Source of the DNA: Psychroserpens ponticola
GTDB taxonomy: Bacteria; Bacteroidota; Bacteroidia; Flavobacteriales; Flavobacteriaceae
Reading direction: 5' to 3'
Assembly: GCF_023556315.2 (NCBI RefSeq)
Contig: NZ_CP116221.1
Coordinates: 1,685,001-1,749,000, forward strand
Length of the DNA: 64,000 nt
Shown here: positions 53,204 through 63,213 of the stretch, in pieces
How positions within the stretch are numbered: the first letter of the stretch is position 1
How the letters are laid out: the number at the start of each line of letters is the position of its first letter
Position numbers and translations under genes: made by a program
Notes under the pieces: model-generated
The model's input: only the letters and a program-made list of their open reading frames with translations
Databases searched by the model: none
Told to the model about the DNA's origin: nothing

Positions 53204-54322
53204 ATGAAATTTATTGTATCCAGTACATATTTACTAAAACAACTACAAGTATTAGGTGGTGTTATTAATAATTCTAATACACTTCCTATTTTAGATAACT
53301 TTCTTTTTGAACTTAAAGAGTCAAAACTTACAGTATCTGCTAGTGATCTTGAAACCACAATGTCATCTACTTTAGATGTAGAAAGCGATCAAGATGGAAG
53401 TATTGCATTGCCAGCCCGATTACTTTTAGATACATTAAAGACCTTTCCTGAGCAACCTTTAACTTTTGTTGTTGAAGACAACAATACTGTTGAAATCAGT
53501 TCAAATCATGGTAAGTATGCATTAGCTTATGCTGATGGAAATGAGTTTCCAAAGGCTATTGAGCTTGACAATCCTAGTACAACGACTATTGCAGGAGACA
53601 TTTTAGCAACTGCTATAAGCAAAACTATTTTTGCTGCAGGAAACGACGATTTACGTCCAGTAATGAGTGGTGTGTTTTTTCAGTTTTCTACAGAAGGGTT
53701 AACTTTTGTTGCCACAGATGCACATAAACTTGTCAAATATACACGTGAAGATATAAAAGCAGATCAAGTTGCAGAATTCATTATGCCTAAAAAACCTTTA
53801 AATCTTTTAAAAGGAATTTTAGCAACTAATGATGACGCTTTAACAATTGAGTATAATGATTCTAATGCTAAATTCACTTTTGAAAATTCGGTATTGGTTT
53901 GTCGCTTAATTGATGGAAAGTATCCAAATTATGAAGCGGTCATTCCTAAGGAGAATCCAAATATGCTAACTATTGATAGAACTCAGTTTTTAAATTCCGT
54001 ACGTCGTGTGAGTATTTTTTCAAATAAAACAACGCATCAAATTCGTTTAAAAATTGCTGGTTCAGAATTAAATATTTCTGCTGAAGATATTGATTACTCG
54101 AACAAAGCAGAAGAACGTTTAACTTGTGATTATCAAGGTGATGATATGCAGATTGGTTTTAACTCTCGTTTCTTAACTGAAATGTTAAACAACTTAAATG
54201 CAGATCAAGTACAATTAGAAATGAGTTTACCAAACAGAGCAGGGATTTTAACTCCTGTTGACGGTTTAGATGAAGGTGAACAAGTAACGATGTTGGTAAT
54301 GCCAGTAATGTTAAATAACTAA
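53204..54322 (+). CDS. dnaN: DNA polymerase III beta subunit (sliding clamp)
   Basis: A 372-residue clamp with three repeated clamp domains (about 1-120, 128-245 and 246-372). The ATG at 53204 is preferred to a TTG two codons earlier. MKFIVSSTYLLKQLQVLGGVI, FVATDAHKLVKYTRED and the C-terminal MLVMPVML are typical. The clamp tethers Pol III to DNA. dnaA and recF are not adjacent, as expected for flavobacteria, so this is no evidence for an origin. Confidence 0.96.
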   Translation: MKFIVSSTYLLKQLQVLGGVINNSNTLPILDNFLFELKESKLTVSASDLETTMSSTLDVESDQDGSIALPARLLLDTLKTFPEQPLTFVVEDNNTVEISSNHGKYALAYADGNEFPKAIELDNPSTTTIAGDILATAISKTIFAAGNDDLRPVMSGVFFQFSTEGLTFVATDAHKLVKYTREDIKADQVAEFIMPKKPLNLLKGILATNDDALTIEYNDSNAKFTFENSVLVCRLIDGKYPNYEAVIPKENPNMLTIDRTQFLNSVRRVSIFSNKTTHQIRLKIAGSELNISAEDIDYSNKAEERLTCDYQGDDMQIGFNSRFLTEMLNNLNADQVQLEMSLPNRAGILTPVDGLDEGEQVTMLVMPVMLNN

Positions 54323-54346
54323 GATCAACTTATATCTTATAATGTA

Positions 54347-54376
54347 AAAACGCTCACTTTAATAAGTGAGCGTTTT
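54347..54376. terminator. Bidirectional intrinsic terminator after dnaN
   Basis: AAAACGCTCACTT and AAGTGAGCGTTTT form a perfect 13-bp stem with a TAAT loop, between convergent dnaN and the DUF4870 gene. Confidence 0.9.
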
Positions 54377-54400
54377 AATTTATCTCTATATAAAATATAA

Positions 54401-54739
54401 CTAACTAATAAAATTAAGAGATAAAGGATATTTTGGTGTTTCTCCATGGCTTGCTTTAATAGCATTTATAATTGGATAGATAAATGACAAAAAGCATAAG
54501 ATTAATAATCCTACAATACCTAATCCCAATGCCAATATTAATGGGATACATATTAAGCTATAAACTAGCATACTAATCTGGAAGTTTAAAATATGTTTTC
54601 CTTGTTCATCCATTTTGTATACATTTTCTTTTTGAGTAAGCCAAATAACTAATGGTACTAACAATCCACCAAAACCTGTAATAAAGGTTAGTAATTGGCT
54701 TAAATGTGTTAAAACTATAAGTTGATTATCTTGTCTCAT
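54401..54739 (-). CDS. DUF4870 family membrane protein
   Basis: A 112-residue protein with three hydrophobic segments. Family (PF09685) marks are NQLIVLTHLSQLLTFITGFGGLLVP, TQKENVYKMDEQGKHILNFQ and the C-terminal YPIINAIKASHGE. The start at 54739 (MRQDNQ) is chosen over an upstream extension whose Cys-rich sequence does not resemble the family. Membrane protein of unknown function. Confidence 0.82.
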   Translation of the reverse strand: MRQDNQLIVLTHLSQLLTFITGFGGLLVPLVIWLTQKENVYKMDEQGKHILNFQISMLVYSLICIPLILALGLGIVGLLILCFLSFIYPIINAIKASHGETPKYPLSLNFIS

Positions 54740-54800
54740 GATTTTTTTTGATTGATTACACCTATTTGACGTCAAAACATATAAAATGTTACAGCAGAAT

Positions 54801-57335
54801 TTATTTAACAATTAATTTCTTTATATCTGTTTTGGTTCCCGATATTATTTTCACCAAATAAAGGCCTGAATTCAAATCAAATTCAATTTGCCTTCCATTA
54901 ATTATTTTACTTGTCATTACCTTTTGACCAGTGATATTATAAACCTCAAGTATGCTCTCTCCTTTTAACCCTGTTATAAAAACATACTTTTCAGTTGGAT
55001 TAGGGTACATAATAATATTTGCATCCTCAATGATTGGAATGTCTAGTGTGTCTTCAACTGTAAATGTTGCTGAACCAATAGATGTGTTTGAGCAGTTATC
55101 TGTTAACACAAATGTTACCAACACAGAATCTGGACATGAAATAATTGCTGGTGCATCACTAAATACTAGTACAGTTCCACAACTATCAGTTCCTGAAAAA
55201 CTATTAAGCCAATTGTCGTATTCAATTTGATTATTAGCAGAACAAAGCACTGTCATATCTGTTGGTATTTGATTCCAAATAGGATCTGTATTATCTTCAA
55301 CCGTTAACGTTTGTACGTGAGTAGTTGCATTAAGACATTCGTCTGTTGCTATCCAGGTTCTTGTGATTGTATATGCTCCTGAACATGTTCCTTCTGCAGT
55401 ACTTTCTGAAAAAGACACTGAGGCTGTTCCACAAGTATCACTTGCAGTTAGTATTACAGCTGTTGAAATGTTATCACACTCTACAGTTACGTTTGATGGT
55501 AAAGCTTCAATAAACGTTGGATTACTAGTGTCTTCTATAGTAAATGTAGCTTGTTTTGTGATTTCATTTCCGCAGTCATCAGCTAAAGTAAAAGTTACAG
55601 TTTCTGAAGCCGATGAACCACATAAAATATTTAGCCCTGAATTATCATTTGTAAGCGATACATTTCCACATAAAACAGTACCTGAAAAGCTAGCTAACCA
55701 ATTATTAAATTCCTCTGAAGGATTAGAAACTGTATCACATTCTAAAGTTAAATCAGTAGGTTCGACTGTCCATGTTGGTCCTTCAAAAGATATCTTATAT
55801 AAAGTTCCATTAAAAATATTAACATAATAGATAAACCCATCTAGCGGATTTTGCATCATATGCACAATTCCATCACCAAAGTTTATTGGAGCCAATTCAG
55901 AAATATCACTTATCCAATTGAGTGTTCCATCTGTTAGTGTTGCCACATTTATCCAATTACGCACATAATCTGTAAATAAATACTTCCCATTCATACTACT
56001 ACCTAACGCATTTCCATCGATATAAATTCCTGCTATGGCAGTATTTCCTCTAAACTGAATTCCAGTAGTTGGTGAGCTTGCAGTACCTACTCGAGGATCT
56101 GTTGGTGCTGTACCATTAAACCAAGGCACACGAGCTTCATTACTTCCGCCATGTTTCCAAGCGACTTCTGGTCTGTCGTGAACAAAACGTCTTAAAGCAG
56201 GATTTGCATTATCGGTAAAATTTGTTGGCTGCGGACAATTATTTACAAAGAGTATATTTCCTTCATCTGGATTTGTTGTTCCACTATTATAATAGCCATT
56301 ATGTTTCGTTAAACCTTCATACAAAGGCCAACCACCATTTAGTCCACCTTTATCAAAAATGTGTAAATCTTCCCAAGTTCCCCAACCTACATCAGCCACT
56401 TGAATAATACCAGGATTTCCATCGGCAGGATTAGTACTTCCACTATTAGGTTGAATTGACATTCTAAATGGATGACGTAAACCCATTGCCCACATTCTAG
56501 ATTCTGGTAAACGCGGATCTGATACATTATAATGCGGATTTGAAGGTACACCATCACCTGTATTAGGATCTAAGCGTAATACTTTACCACAAAGCGATGT
56601 AATCATTTGAGCTCTAAATGCACCAACATTTTCCTCAGGTCGCAAAATGCCATCGTTAATAGCTTGTTGCCAATACGTTTCATTAGCACTTCCTGTATCG
56701 ACAGAATTGTAACTGGCATTATCACCTGTAGACACTAGTAATGTGCCATCATTGGCAAATATTACAGTTCCACCAGCATGAGATTCGTGAGTTAAAGGCA
56801 CTCCTGTTGAAACAGATTCTCCTAAAAGAACAGCTCTTGAATTGTAATTTGTAGTCAATGGATTACTACCTATGTTTAATTGGTAGCGTGTAACTCGGCT
56901 AATTGTAGCTTCATAATAATCATTGTCATTGGCATCATAACTCGGAGTTCCAAAATTCATTAGATGCTCTCTGTCAACCATATAATACATATAAACTAAA
57001 CCGTTGGTTTCAAAATCTGGATCAAGGCAAAAGCTTTGATATCCAAAATCTCTCCAATCTCCAACTTCATCAGAAATATCAAGAACAGGAGTGGCTTGCT
57101 TTATATATTGAGTTCCGTTCCAATTGGAGACATATACGTGACCTCTTTTTTCCCAAACAAACATTTTTGTACCATCTTCATTAAAAACAACACCCATAAT
57201 AGTGTTGTAATTATTTTGAACTTCGGAAGCTGTATATCCAAGTGGTAATTGTCCAAAAGCATTTAAAAATGAAAGTGAAAAAAGACCAATAAAAAAGAGA
57301 ATCTTAAAATTTAGAATACGATTATAGCATAACAT
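54801..57335 (-). CDS. T9SS-sorted PQQ-dependent sugar dehydrogenase-like protein
   Basis: An 844-residue secreted protein, start at the ATG 57335 (a GTG three codons earlier also exists). The signal peptide is followed by a six-bladed propeller of the soluble glucose dehydrogenase/PQQ-sugar-dehydrogenase family (PF07995), with WAMGLRHPFRMS and GWGTWEDLHIFD. Three HYR-like, Cys-rich modules (about 530-760; repeats containing VEDNTDP) precede a T9SS sorting domain (YPNPTEKYVFITGL, ending KKLIVK). It probably oxidises a sugar or acts as a surface lectin-like protein; whether PQQ is bound is unknown. Confidence 0.88.
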   Translation of the reverse strand: MLCYNRILNFKILFFIGLFSLSFLNAFGQLPLGYTASEVQNNYNTIMGVVFNEDGTKMFVWEKRGHVYVSNWNGTQYIKQATPVLDISDEVGDWRDFGYQSFCLDPDFETNGLVYMYYMVDREHLMNFGTPSYDANDNDYYEATISRVTRYQLNIGSNPLTTNYNSRAVLLGESVSTGVPLTHESHAGGTVIFANDGTLLVSTGDNASYNSVDTGSANETYWQQAINDGILRPEENVGAFRAQMITSLCGKVLRLDPNTGDGVPSNPHYNVSDPRLPESRMWAMGLRHPFRMSIQPNSGSTNPADGNPGIIQVADVGWGTWEDLHIFDKGGLNGGWPLYEGLTKHNGYYNSGTTNPDEGNILFVNNCPQPTNFTDNANPALRRFVHDRPEVAWKHGGSNEARVPWFNGTAPTDPRVGTASSPTTGIQFRGNTAIAGIYIDGNALGSSMNGKYLFTDYVRNWINVATLTDGTLNWISDISELAPINFGDGIVHMMQNPLDGFIYYVNIFNGTLYKISFEGPTWTVEPTDLTLECDTVSNPSEEFNNWLASFSGTVLCGNVSLTNDNSGLNILCGSSASETVTFTLADDCGNEITKQATFTIEDTSNPTFIEALPSNVTVECDNISTAVILTASDTCGTASVSFSESTAEGTCSGAYTITRTWIATDECLNATTHVQTLTVEDNTDPIWNQIPTDMTVLCSANNQIEYDNWLNSFSGTDSCGTVLVFSDAPAIISCPDSVLVTFVLTDNCSNTSIGSATFTVEDTLDIPIIEDANIIMYPNPTEKYVFITGLKGESILEVYNITGQKVMTSKIINGRQIEFDLNSGLYLVKIISGTKTDIKKLIVK

Positions 57336-57478
57336 AATTGACACTTTAGTTGGTTGGAATCAAATGTGCTAATAATCAACTTAAATATAAGTTGATTATT
57401 TGTATCTAGAAAATAATTTATTCGAATGGATAATAAAATCGATTATAAGATACATATTGTAAGATAAGAAAACTCAAA

Positions 57479-57628
57479 TCATCTTTCTTTAGGATCTTCC
57501 TTATCTCTATCGCTAGTCGTCATAAATTTCACCAATAATCCAATAAGAACCAGACACACTATTCCGAAAATTGCGATCATTATAACGCCGTTATTCCAAT
57601 TGTATAATGCAATGCTTTGTGATATCAT
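57479..57628 (-). CDS. Small single-pass membrane protein, 49 residues
   Basis: A 49-residue frame (MISQSIALYNWNNGV... ending DPKER) with one membrane helix (about 15-36) and a charged C-terminus with the sequence TSDRDKEDPKER. It fills a 397-bp gap between the sugar dehydrogenase and the methyltransferase; the rest of that gap shows nothing else I recognise. Looks like a genuine small gene, as composition and topology are regular. No family assigned. Confidence 0.55.
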   Translation of the reverse strand: MISQSIALYNWNNGVIMIAIFGIVCLVLIGLLVKFMTTSDRDKEDPKER

Positions 57629-57741
57629 AATATTAAAATTTGGTTATTGTTTTATGCTATAAAAATATATCAGTTCATAGATATCTACTATGATATATGT
57701 CAGCAAATAAGAAAAATATTGTATTCTAACTACAAATAGAA

Positions 57742-58338
57742 TTAATTGTCATTTGTTTTTTTTTCCAAAATAAAAAACAATTCTTTATTTGCTCTTGACC
57801 TATGTGAATTGAAAGCTTTATCCATTAATCGTATGTTAAAACAACTGACAAAATATTCAAGATATTCTTGTTTAGAACCACCAAATGGAGGATGATCATT
57901 GCATAATGGCATATTAAATAATAAACCAACTAGTTTGCCCTTATCAGACAATATATTGTTCATTTTTGCCACATATTTGAATCTCAAACTAGGATGTAAC
58001 GCACAAAAAAAGGTTTGTTCTATAATTAAATCGAAAGTCTGTTCTAAATCAAAAAAGTTACCTTGAATTAATTGGTGTTTTGGAAACTCTGGAACTCTGT
58101 TTAATACGTTATCTAAAGCCGTTTTTGAGAGGTCTACCACAAAAACGTTTTCAAACCCTTTTTTGAATATGTATTCAGCTTCATAAGAATTGCCACCTCC
58201 AGGAATTAAGATCTTAATAGACTTATTATTGAGTTGATCTATGTAAGCTTTTAATGGCTTTGAAATTTCGCCTAAATCCCAACCTATATCTTGAGATTTA
58301 TAGCGATTGTCCCAATATGATTCATTGAATATTTTCAT
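57742..58338 (-). CDS. TPMT-like SAM-dependent methyltransferase
   Basis: A 198-residue class I methyltransferase of the thiopurine S-methyltransferase-like group (PF05724). The conserved opening YWDNRYKSQDIGWDLGEIS is followed by the SAM-binding loop ILIPGGGNSYEAEYIF, and LIIEQTFFCALHPSLR is characteristic of the group. The acceptor is probably a small thiol or metalloid, or another nucleophile. Its gene begins 1 bp after the TauE/SafE stop codon, so the two are cotranscribed. Confidence 0.85.
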   Translation of the reverse strand: MKIFNESYWDNRYKSQDIGWDLGEISKPLKAYIDQLNNKSIKILIPGGGNSYEAEYIFKKGFENVFVVDLSKTALDNVLNRVPEFPKHQLIQGNFFDLEQTFDLIIEQTFFCALHPSLRFKYVAKMNNILSDKGKLVGLLFNMPLCNDHPPFGGSKQEYLEYFVSCFNIRLMDKAFNSHRSRANKELFFILEKKTNDN

Positions 58339-58339
58339 C

Positions 58340-59137
58340 TTATGATAGTTCTTTCCAAAGAATGTAAACAGCCATTAACAAAACAAACCAACCGAAACCT
58401 TTCTTTAATTTTTTTCCCTCTATAAACTTTGATAAATAGATTCCTAGAAAAATACCAATAATAGATAAACCCGTAAAAGTTAATAAAAACGACCAATCGA
58501 TTTCTAAATTCTCAACGTCACCAATAAAGCCAATAAGTGATTTAATTGCAATTATTAATAGTGATGTTGCAACGGCTTTTTTCATTGGTAATTTTGCTAG
58601 TAATACTAAAGCTGGAATAATTAAAAATCCGCCACCAGCACCAACAATTCCAGTTAAAACACCTACAACGATACCTTCAATTATTATTAATGGAAAGTTA
58701 TATGTAATTACTGTTTCTTCATCTAAATCGCTTCGTTTGTTTCTAATCATTGAAATAGAAGCGACTAACATTATTAAAGCGAAAAACAGCATGATTGCAA
58801 TGTTTTTGGTCATAATAAATGAATCAATTGAAAACAATTCTTCGGGAATAGCTGGCATTAAATATCTACGTGTAGTATAAACTGCGATAAAAGCAGGAAT
58901 TGCAAATACAATTGCCGTTTTAAAATCTACTAATCCTTTTTGTATATTTCTAATGGCACCAACAAAAGCAGAAACTCCAACAATAAATAAAGAATAAGCA
59001 GTAGCAGTTACTGGATTAATAAACATTAAATACACTAAAATCGGAACGGTTAAAATAGAGCCTCCACCTCCAACAAGGCCTAAAACAACACCAATTAAAA
59101 GTGCTCCAAAATATCCTAACAATTGTTGTATATCCAT
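58340..59137 (-). CDS. TauE/SafE family sulfite exporter-like permease
   Basis: A 265-residue membrane protein with about eight hydrophobic segments and two homologous halves (PF01925). GLVGGGGSILTVPILVYL and GIVGAGGGFLIIPALVLLAKLPMKKAVATSLL are the repeat signatures. It likely exports sulfite, sulfoacetate or related anions. Cotranscribed with the TPMT-like gene; a Crp/Fnr gene lies just upstream. A TAGCTTTG -7 box is 17 bp upstream of the start. Confidence 0.87.
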   Translation of the reverse strand: MDIQQLLGYFGALLIGVVLGLVGGGGSILTVPILVYLMFINPVTATAYSLFIVGVSAFVGAIRNIQKGLVDFKTAIVFAIPAFIAVYTTRRYLMPAIPEELFSIDSFIMTKNIAIMLFFALIMLVASISMIRNKRSDLDEETVITYNFPLIIIEGIVVGVLTGIVGAGGGFLIIPALVLLAKLPMKKAVATSLLIIAIKSLIGFIGDVENLEIDWSFLLTFTGLSIIGIFLGIYLSKFIEGKKLKKGFGWFVLLMAVYILWKELS

Positions 59138-59154
59138 GTAGTAATCATTTCTTG

Positions 59155-59162
59155 CAAAGCTA
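59155..59162 (-). promoter_or_regulatory. -7 promoter box for the TauE/SafE-methyltransferase operon
   Basis: The minus strand reads TAGCTTTG, matching TAnnTTTG. A second weaker box (TACTTTTG, 59189-59196) lies further upstream beside the end of the Crp/Fnr gene. Confidence 0.45.
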
Positions 59163-59200
59163 AACCGAATTTATATAGTGTTTAGTAACAAAAGTAGCTT

Positions 59201-59833
59201 TTATAGATCTATAATTTTAATGTTATTTCTCTGTAGCTCGATTTTACCATTAATCGCTAATTTTTTTAGTAATCTCGATATTACGACACGTGACGTATGA
59301 AGATCTTGAGCAATTTCTTGATGAGTTACATGTATGACATCATTATGATTAACCATTGCTTTATCTTTTAAATATAAAAATAAACGTTCATCTAGTTTTA
59401 AAAAAGCAATGGTATCGATAGCTTGAAGTAATTCTGTCATACGATCATGATAACTCTGCAAAATAAATTTTTGCCAGCTTTTATATTTACCTAACCACTG
59501 CTCCATTTTTTGAACAGGAATCATAATAAGTTTGGCATCTGTTTCAGCAACAGCCATAATTTCACTTTTAGAATTTCCTAAACAACAAGATAAGGTCATG
59601 GCACACGTGTCTCCTTGCTCAATAAAATATAAAATAAGTTCTTCTCCTTTAGAATCTTCTCTTAAAATTTTAATTGCTCCACTTAGTAAAAGTGGCATAG
59701 ATTTAATATAATCTCCAATTGAGATCAGTTGAAATCCTTCAGGTATTTCTTTATATGCACCTACATTGCTTATCTCTTTAAGTAATTCATCTTCAAATAA
59801 ATAGCCGTAATTTGTCTTTAATTCTTCTAACAT
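59201..59833 (-). CDS. Crp/Fnr family transcriptional regulator
   Basis: A 210-residue regulator with an N-terminal cyclic-nucleotide-binding-type domain (about 25-125) and a C-terminal winged helix (about 140-210; VTHQEIAQDLHTSRVVISRLLKKL is the HTH). The Cys pair in MTLSCCLGNS could be redox or metal responsive, a form I recall in flavobacterial members, but there is no Fnr-type N-terminal Cys cluster. It may control the TauE/SafE-methyltransferase pair downstream (inference). Confidence 0.88.
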   Translation of the reverse strand: MLEELKTNYGYLFEDELLKEISNVGAYKEIPEGFQLISIGDYIKSMPLLLSGAIKILREDSKGEELILYFIEQGDTCAMTLSCCLGNSKSEIMAVAETDAKLIMIPVQKMEQWLGKYKSWQKFILQSYHDRMTELLQAIDTIAFLKLDERLFLYLKDKAMVNHNDVIHVTHQEIAQDLHTSRVVISRLLKKLAINGKIELQRNNIKIIDL

Positions 59834-59934
59834 AAAATCAATTTATGCTTAAATATAAGGCATTTAAAAAGCTTAGAAAAGTCTATTATTGATTGTAATT
59901 AGTAAAGAATACAATTGAAGGTCGTAAAATAGCT

Positions 59935-60942
59935 TTATTTTGTTGTACCTCTTAATACCAACTTGGTTTTAATTGTTTTAGTTTTAGATGCTATTTGTTT
60001 TTTATTATTTAATCGATCAAGAAGAAGTTTTACAGATGCTTTACCAATATCTAAAGTATGCTGAGAAATAGTAGTCAATTTTGGATCGGTAAACTGAAGT
60101 ACATTCTCATCAGAAAAACCAATTATAGATAGGTCTTTAGGAATATTGTAATTCAATTTTTGAGCCTTTTGAAGTGCAACAACACCAGACGTATTATCAA
60201 TTGAAATAATGCCATCTACTGAAGGGTGTTTTTTAAAGACATCTTGAATCGTTTCATCAATCAAATTGTCTTTATTTATTGAAACAACAACAGGTTCGTT
60301 TATATAATTTGATGTTTCTTTTAAAGCTTCAGCATAACCGTTAACCCTTAGTTTACCAACGCTTAAATCTTGAATATCACCAATTAAAACAATATGTTTT
60401 CTACCTTCAGAAAGTAAATGTTTGGTGGCTTCATAAGCGGCTCCGAAATCATCAATAATTACTTTATCACATGCAATATTATCTGAAACGCGATCAAATA
60501 AAACAACTGGTATATTTTGAAGAAGAATGGCATTAATATGGTCTACATTGTTTGCAACCTGAGTTTCTTCAGCAATAGACATTATAAAACCATCTACACT
60601 TCCATTTGATAATAAATTAAGGCTATTAATTTCTTTAGTCTTTTTTTCGTTAGACAAACATGTAATAATGTTATAACCTTGTTTAGATGCTTCCTTTTCG
60701 ATTGCTAAAAGTGCTTTTGCAAAAAAGTGATTCAGAATATCAGGTATAATTACTCCTATTGTATTTGTTTTACTGTTTTTAAGACTAATAGCGACCTTAT
60801 TAGGTTTATAATTAAGGTGTTTTGCAAGTGCCTTAACACGTACAATAGTATCTGGACTTATTTCTTCACTATTGTGCAATGCTTTTGAAACAGTAGAAAT
60901 TGATACGTTTAATTGTTCTGCTAATTGTTTAAGTGTAATCAT
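59935..60942 (-). CDS. LacI family transcriptional regulator
   Basis: A 335-residue LacI-type regulator. The N-terminal HTH is ITLKQLAEQLNVSISTVSKALHN with the usual hinge helix; the ligand domain is a periplasmic-binding-protein-like fold (about 62-335) with GVIIPDILNHFFAKAL and VLFDRVSDNIACDKVIIDD. The effector is unknown: no sugar operon lies next to it. An inverted TGAAAC/GTTTCA repeat spans its promoter region, perhaps an autoregulatory site. Confidence 0.9.
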   Translation of the reverse strand: MITLKQLAEQLNVSISTVSKALHNSEEISPDTIVRVKALAKHLNYKPNKVAISLKNSKTNTIGVIIPDILNHFFAKALLAIEKEASKQGYNIITCLSNEKKTKEINSLNLLSNGSVDGFIMSIAEETQVANNVDHINAILLQNIPVVLFDRVSDNIACDKVIIDDFGAAYEATKHLLSEGRKHIVLIGDIQDLSVGKLRVNGYAEALKETSNYINEPVVVSINKDNLIDETIQDVFKKHPSVDGIISIDNTSGVVALQKAQKLNYNIPKDLSIIGFSDENVLQFTDPKLTTISQHTLDIGKASVKLLLDRLNNKKQIASKTKTIKTKLVLRGTTK

Positions 60943-60971
60943 TTTAAAAGTTGTTTAACTGGTAATTTACA

Positions 60972-61005
60972 TGAAACATAGACACATACAAATATATTCG
61001 TTTCA
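60972..61005 (-). promoter_or_regulatory. Promoter region of the LacI gene with flanking inverted repeats
   Basis: The minus strand has a TATATTTG -7 box (60989-60996), 46 bp before the start codon. TGAAAC (60972-60977) and GTTTCA (61000-61005) flank it as inverted repeats 22 bp apart. This could be an autoregulatory operator, although the half-sites are further apart than usual LacI operators. Confidence 0.35.
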
Positions 61006-61015
61006 GATATACAAA

Positions 61016-62044
61016 CTAATTAAACATTCGTTGCGCTAATGTACTATCTAAAACAAATGGGTTACTATTCCCTTGATACGTCTCAATTTTAGTATTCCTA
61101 TCAATTTCTATTTGATCAATTGGATCATTTATATTCCAAATTAACAATACATCTTTCATATAATTAAAAAAATCTTCATTAGCATATGAGGTATAAGAAT
61201 TTACATTTGTAGCGTTGTAAATTGTATAAAAATAGAATATGACTCTAGCTATATCACCTTTTTTATTCTCTTGTGGTTCAATTGAGCATTGTTGAGTTCC
61301 AGAAAGCAAAGGATATGAATGATCTTGATCAACTTCGGTATGAAGATTTATATTGGAAGTTGGTATGGTATTTAATTGTTGATTTAAATAAAACCACGAT
61401 TCTGTGTCGCTATCTATAATCTCATTAAACGGACAATTACCTCGAGATGAATTCACTTGTATTCTTGACGGAAAAATATTAAACATATCACTTCTAGCTG
61501 GCTCATCACCTGCTCCCATACTTTGTGGAAAAACATGTTCAGCATTGATACCTAAATTAAACGCATGAATTGAAGGATCTGGATCTGTAGAGTAATCCAT
61601 CACAATGGTATAATTTGAATAAATCCCTTTCAATTCTTGAGTAGCTTGATCCATGTCTACTGCGCTGTACAAAACATCTCTTGCATTACTATATCCTATA
61701 GTTTGATTTGGCGTAAAATTAGTTTGCAAACAAGTTAAAAACTCAGTAAATGTAGTAGCTGTGTTACAAATCTGTTCCGTTTGTACAATAGCATGCCAAG
61801 TTACACCATCAAAAATATTGAGCACATTAGAGTCTGTATTAAAAATAATAAGTCCTTTAGATGTGCTGGTTACTAAAATTGCATCACGTTCTTCCGAATT
61901 CATTCGTGGAGGAAGAAAGCCTTGCGTTGTACTTTCCATATGAAGCGCTGCGGAATCGTCAGGAGTTTCTGTTCCAATACCTACTTGACAAAAAACTGAA
62001 GTAGATAATAATAGTACTAAAAGTAAAACGCATATTTTTCTCAT
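61016..62044 (-). CDS. Secreted endonuclease I family protein with N-terminal GIGT module
   Basis: A 342-residue exported protein (signal peptide [20 protein letters not shown]). An N-terminal module (about 21-86; [20 protein letters not shown] and [14 protein letters not shown]) is followed by an endonuclease I domain (PF04231) with [10 protein letters not shown] (His170) and [10 protein letters not shown], matching EndA-type nucleases. No T9SS sorting tail is seen. It would be an extracellular or periplasmic nuclease. Its ATG overlaps the upstream stop by 4 bp (ATGA), so it is translationally coupled to the lamin-tail protein. Confidence 0.85.
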   Translation of the reverse strand: MRKICVLLLVLLLSTSVFCQVGIGTETPDDSAALHMESTTQGFLPPRMNSEERDAILVTSTSKGLIIFNTDSNVLNIFDGVTWHAIVQTEQICNTATTFTEFLTCLQTNFTPNQTIGYSNARDVLYSAVDMDQATQELKGIYSNYTIVMDYSTDPDPSIHAFNLGINAEHVFPQSMGAGDEPARSDMFNIFPSRIQVNSSRGNCPFNEIIDSDTESWFYLNQQLNTIPTSNINLHTEVDQDHSYPLLSGTQQCSIEPQENKKGDIARVIFYFYTIYNATNVNSYTSYANEDFFNYMKDVLLIWNINDPIDQIEIDRNTKIETYQGNSNPFVLDSTLAQRMFN

Positions 62045-63102
62045 AAACTATTTACTGTTCCTTTTGTGTTTGAACTAGCACTTAGGCTCCAAGTACCATC
62101 TATTGCTCTTTCAAGCGCAGCATTTTCGTCTGTTGAATTTGTTTCATTAACACCTATATTAACACTTGTTACACCAGTTGCAATACCATCTACTGCAGTA
62201 AAAACCCCTTCATAACTTAAAAACTCGATAAGTCCAGAAGGTCCACTAATGGCTATTCCATCGGGATCTCCATTTTGAATTGTTATAGCATCCCATACAT
62301 AATAACAATTTGAGGCATCACAAGTTTGTATAAGGTTATCAAAAGTTTCCGTGTCATAAGACATTCCATTAGAACCATTGTAAAGCGTCACTGTATATTG
62401 TGTTAAATCAACTGGTTGACTTCCTGAATTTCCAGTGATTCTAATTTCAACAAACTCATTAACATCAGTGTTAATGTTGTCGTAATGAAATTCGTTAATT
62501 CGAACAGTACTAGTATTTTCGGGTCCAATTGCTCCAACATAATTACTTTTAACTTCTAATCCAGTTAAAGCACCTGTTACAGCTATAGGAGTTACACCAA
62601 AACTTATATATTTGCTTTCATCAGTAGTTGTTAATGTATAATTTAAACTCGTTGCTCCAGAAATAGCAATTTCATTTGTTCCAGAAGCATCATCAGCACG
62701 ATACCATTGATATATTGAAGTGTCTTCTGCATCTGAATCTGCATCTTGATACGTATAAGACGCTGTTAAATTTGCTGCTACATTTAATGTTCCGCTAACG
62801 GCAAGATTTATAGCTGTTGGAGCTGTATTAGTGGTTGGACAATAAATATTTTCCCAACTGGTTCCATTGTACACTTGCAAACATTGCTGAGTTCCTTCTA
62901 TCAGATAAATAAGTAATCCGATGGCTGGGTTAGAAATTGCATCGCGTTGTACCTCATTCATACGTGGTAGCAAAAGTCCTTTGTTTGTTGATGAAACTTC
63001 TAATATTGCAGAATCATCAGGTGCAACTGTTCCTATACCTACTTGAGAGTAAGTGTAAAAGGAACAAAAAAATGATACAATAATAGTTAGTGATTTCTTC
63101 AA
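62041..63102 (-). CDS. Secreted lamin-tail-domain protein with N-terminal GIGT module
   Basis: A 353-residue exported protein. I choose a TTG at 63102 ([20 protein letters not shown]) because it gives a clean signal peptide; a TTG at 63126 extends it by eight residues. Domains: a GIGT module (about 21-85, like the downstream nuclease), an Ig/AIR9-like repeat (about 95-200; [21 protein letters not shown]) and a lamin-tail-like domain (about 202-350; [21 protein letters not shown]). It is likely a surface adhesin or DNA-binding partner of the nuclease with which it is coupled (inference). Confidence 0.78.
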   Translation of the reverse strand: MKKSLTIIVSFFCSFYTYSQVGIGTVAPDDSAILEVSSTNKGLLLPRMNEVQRDAISNPAIGLLIYLIEGTQQCLQVYNGTSWENIYCPTTNTAPTAINLAVSGTLNVAANLTASYTYQDADSDAEDTSIYQWYRADDASGTNEIAISGATSLNYTLTTTDESKYISFGVTPIAVTGALTGLEVKSNYVGAIGPENTSTVRINEFHYDNINTDVNEFVEIRITGNSGSQPVDLTQYTVTLYNGSNGMSYDTETFDNLIQTCDASNCYYVWDAITIQNGDPDGIAISGPSGLIEFLSYEGVFTAVDGIATGVTSVNIGVNETNSTDENAALERAIDGTWSLSASSNTKGTVNSL

Positions 63103-63213
63103 ATTATATAAGCAAAAAGCTTCCAAATATAATTTTAAAATGCTATTTGATAGAGTAATAATTCTATGCTACTTCATACTTTGTTTAGGGCAATACTTAT
63201 AGAAAGATACTTA

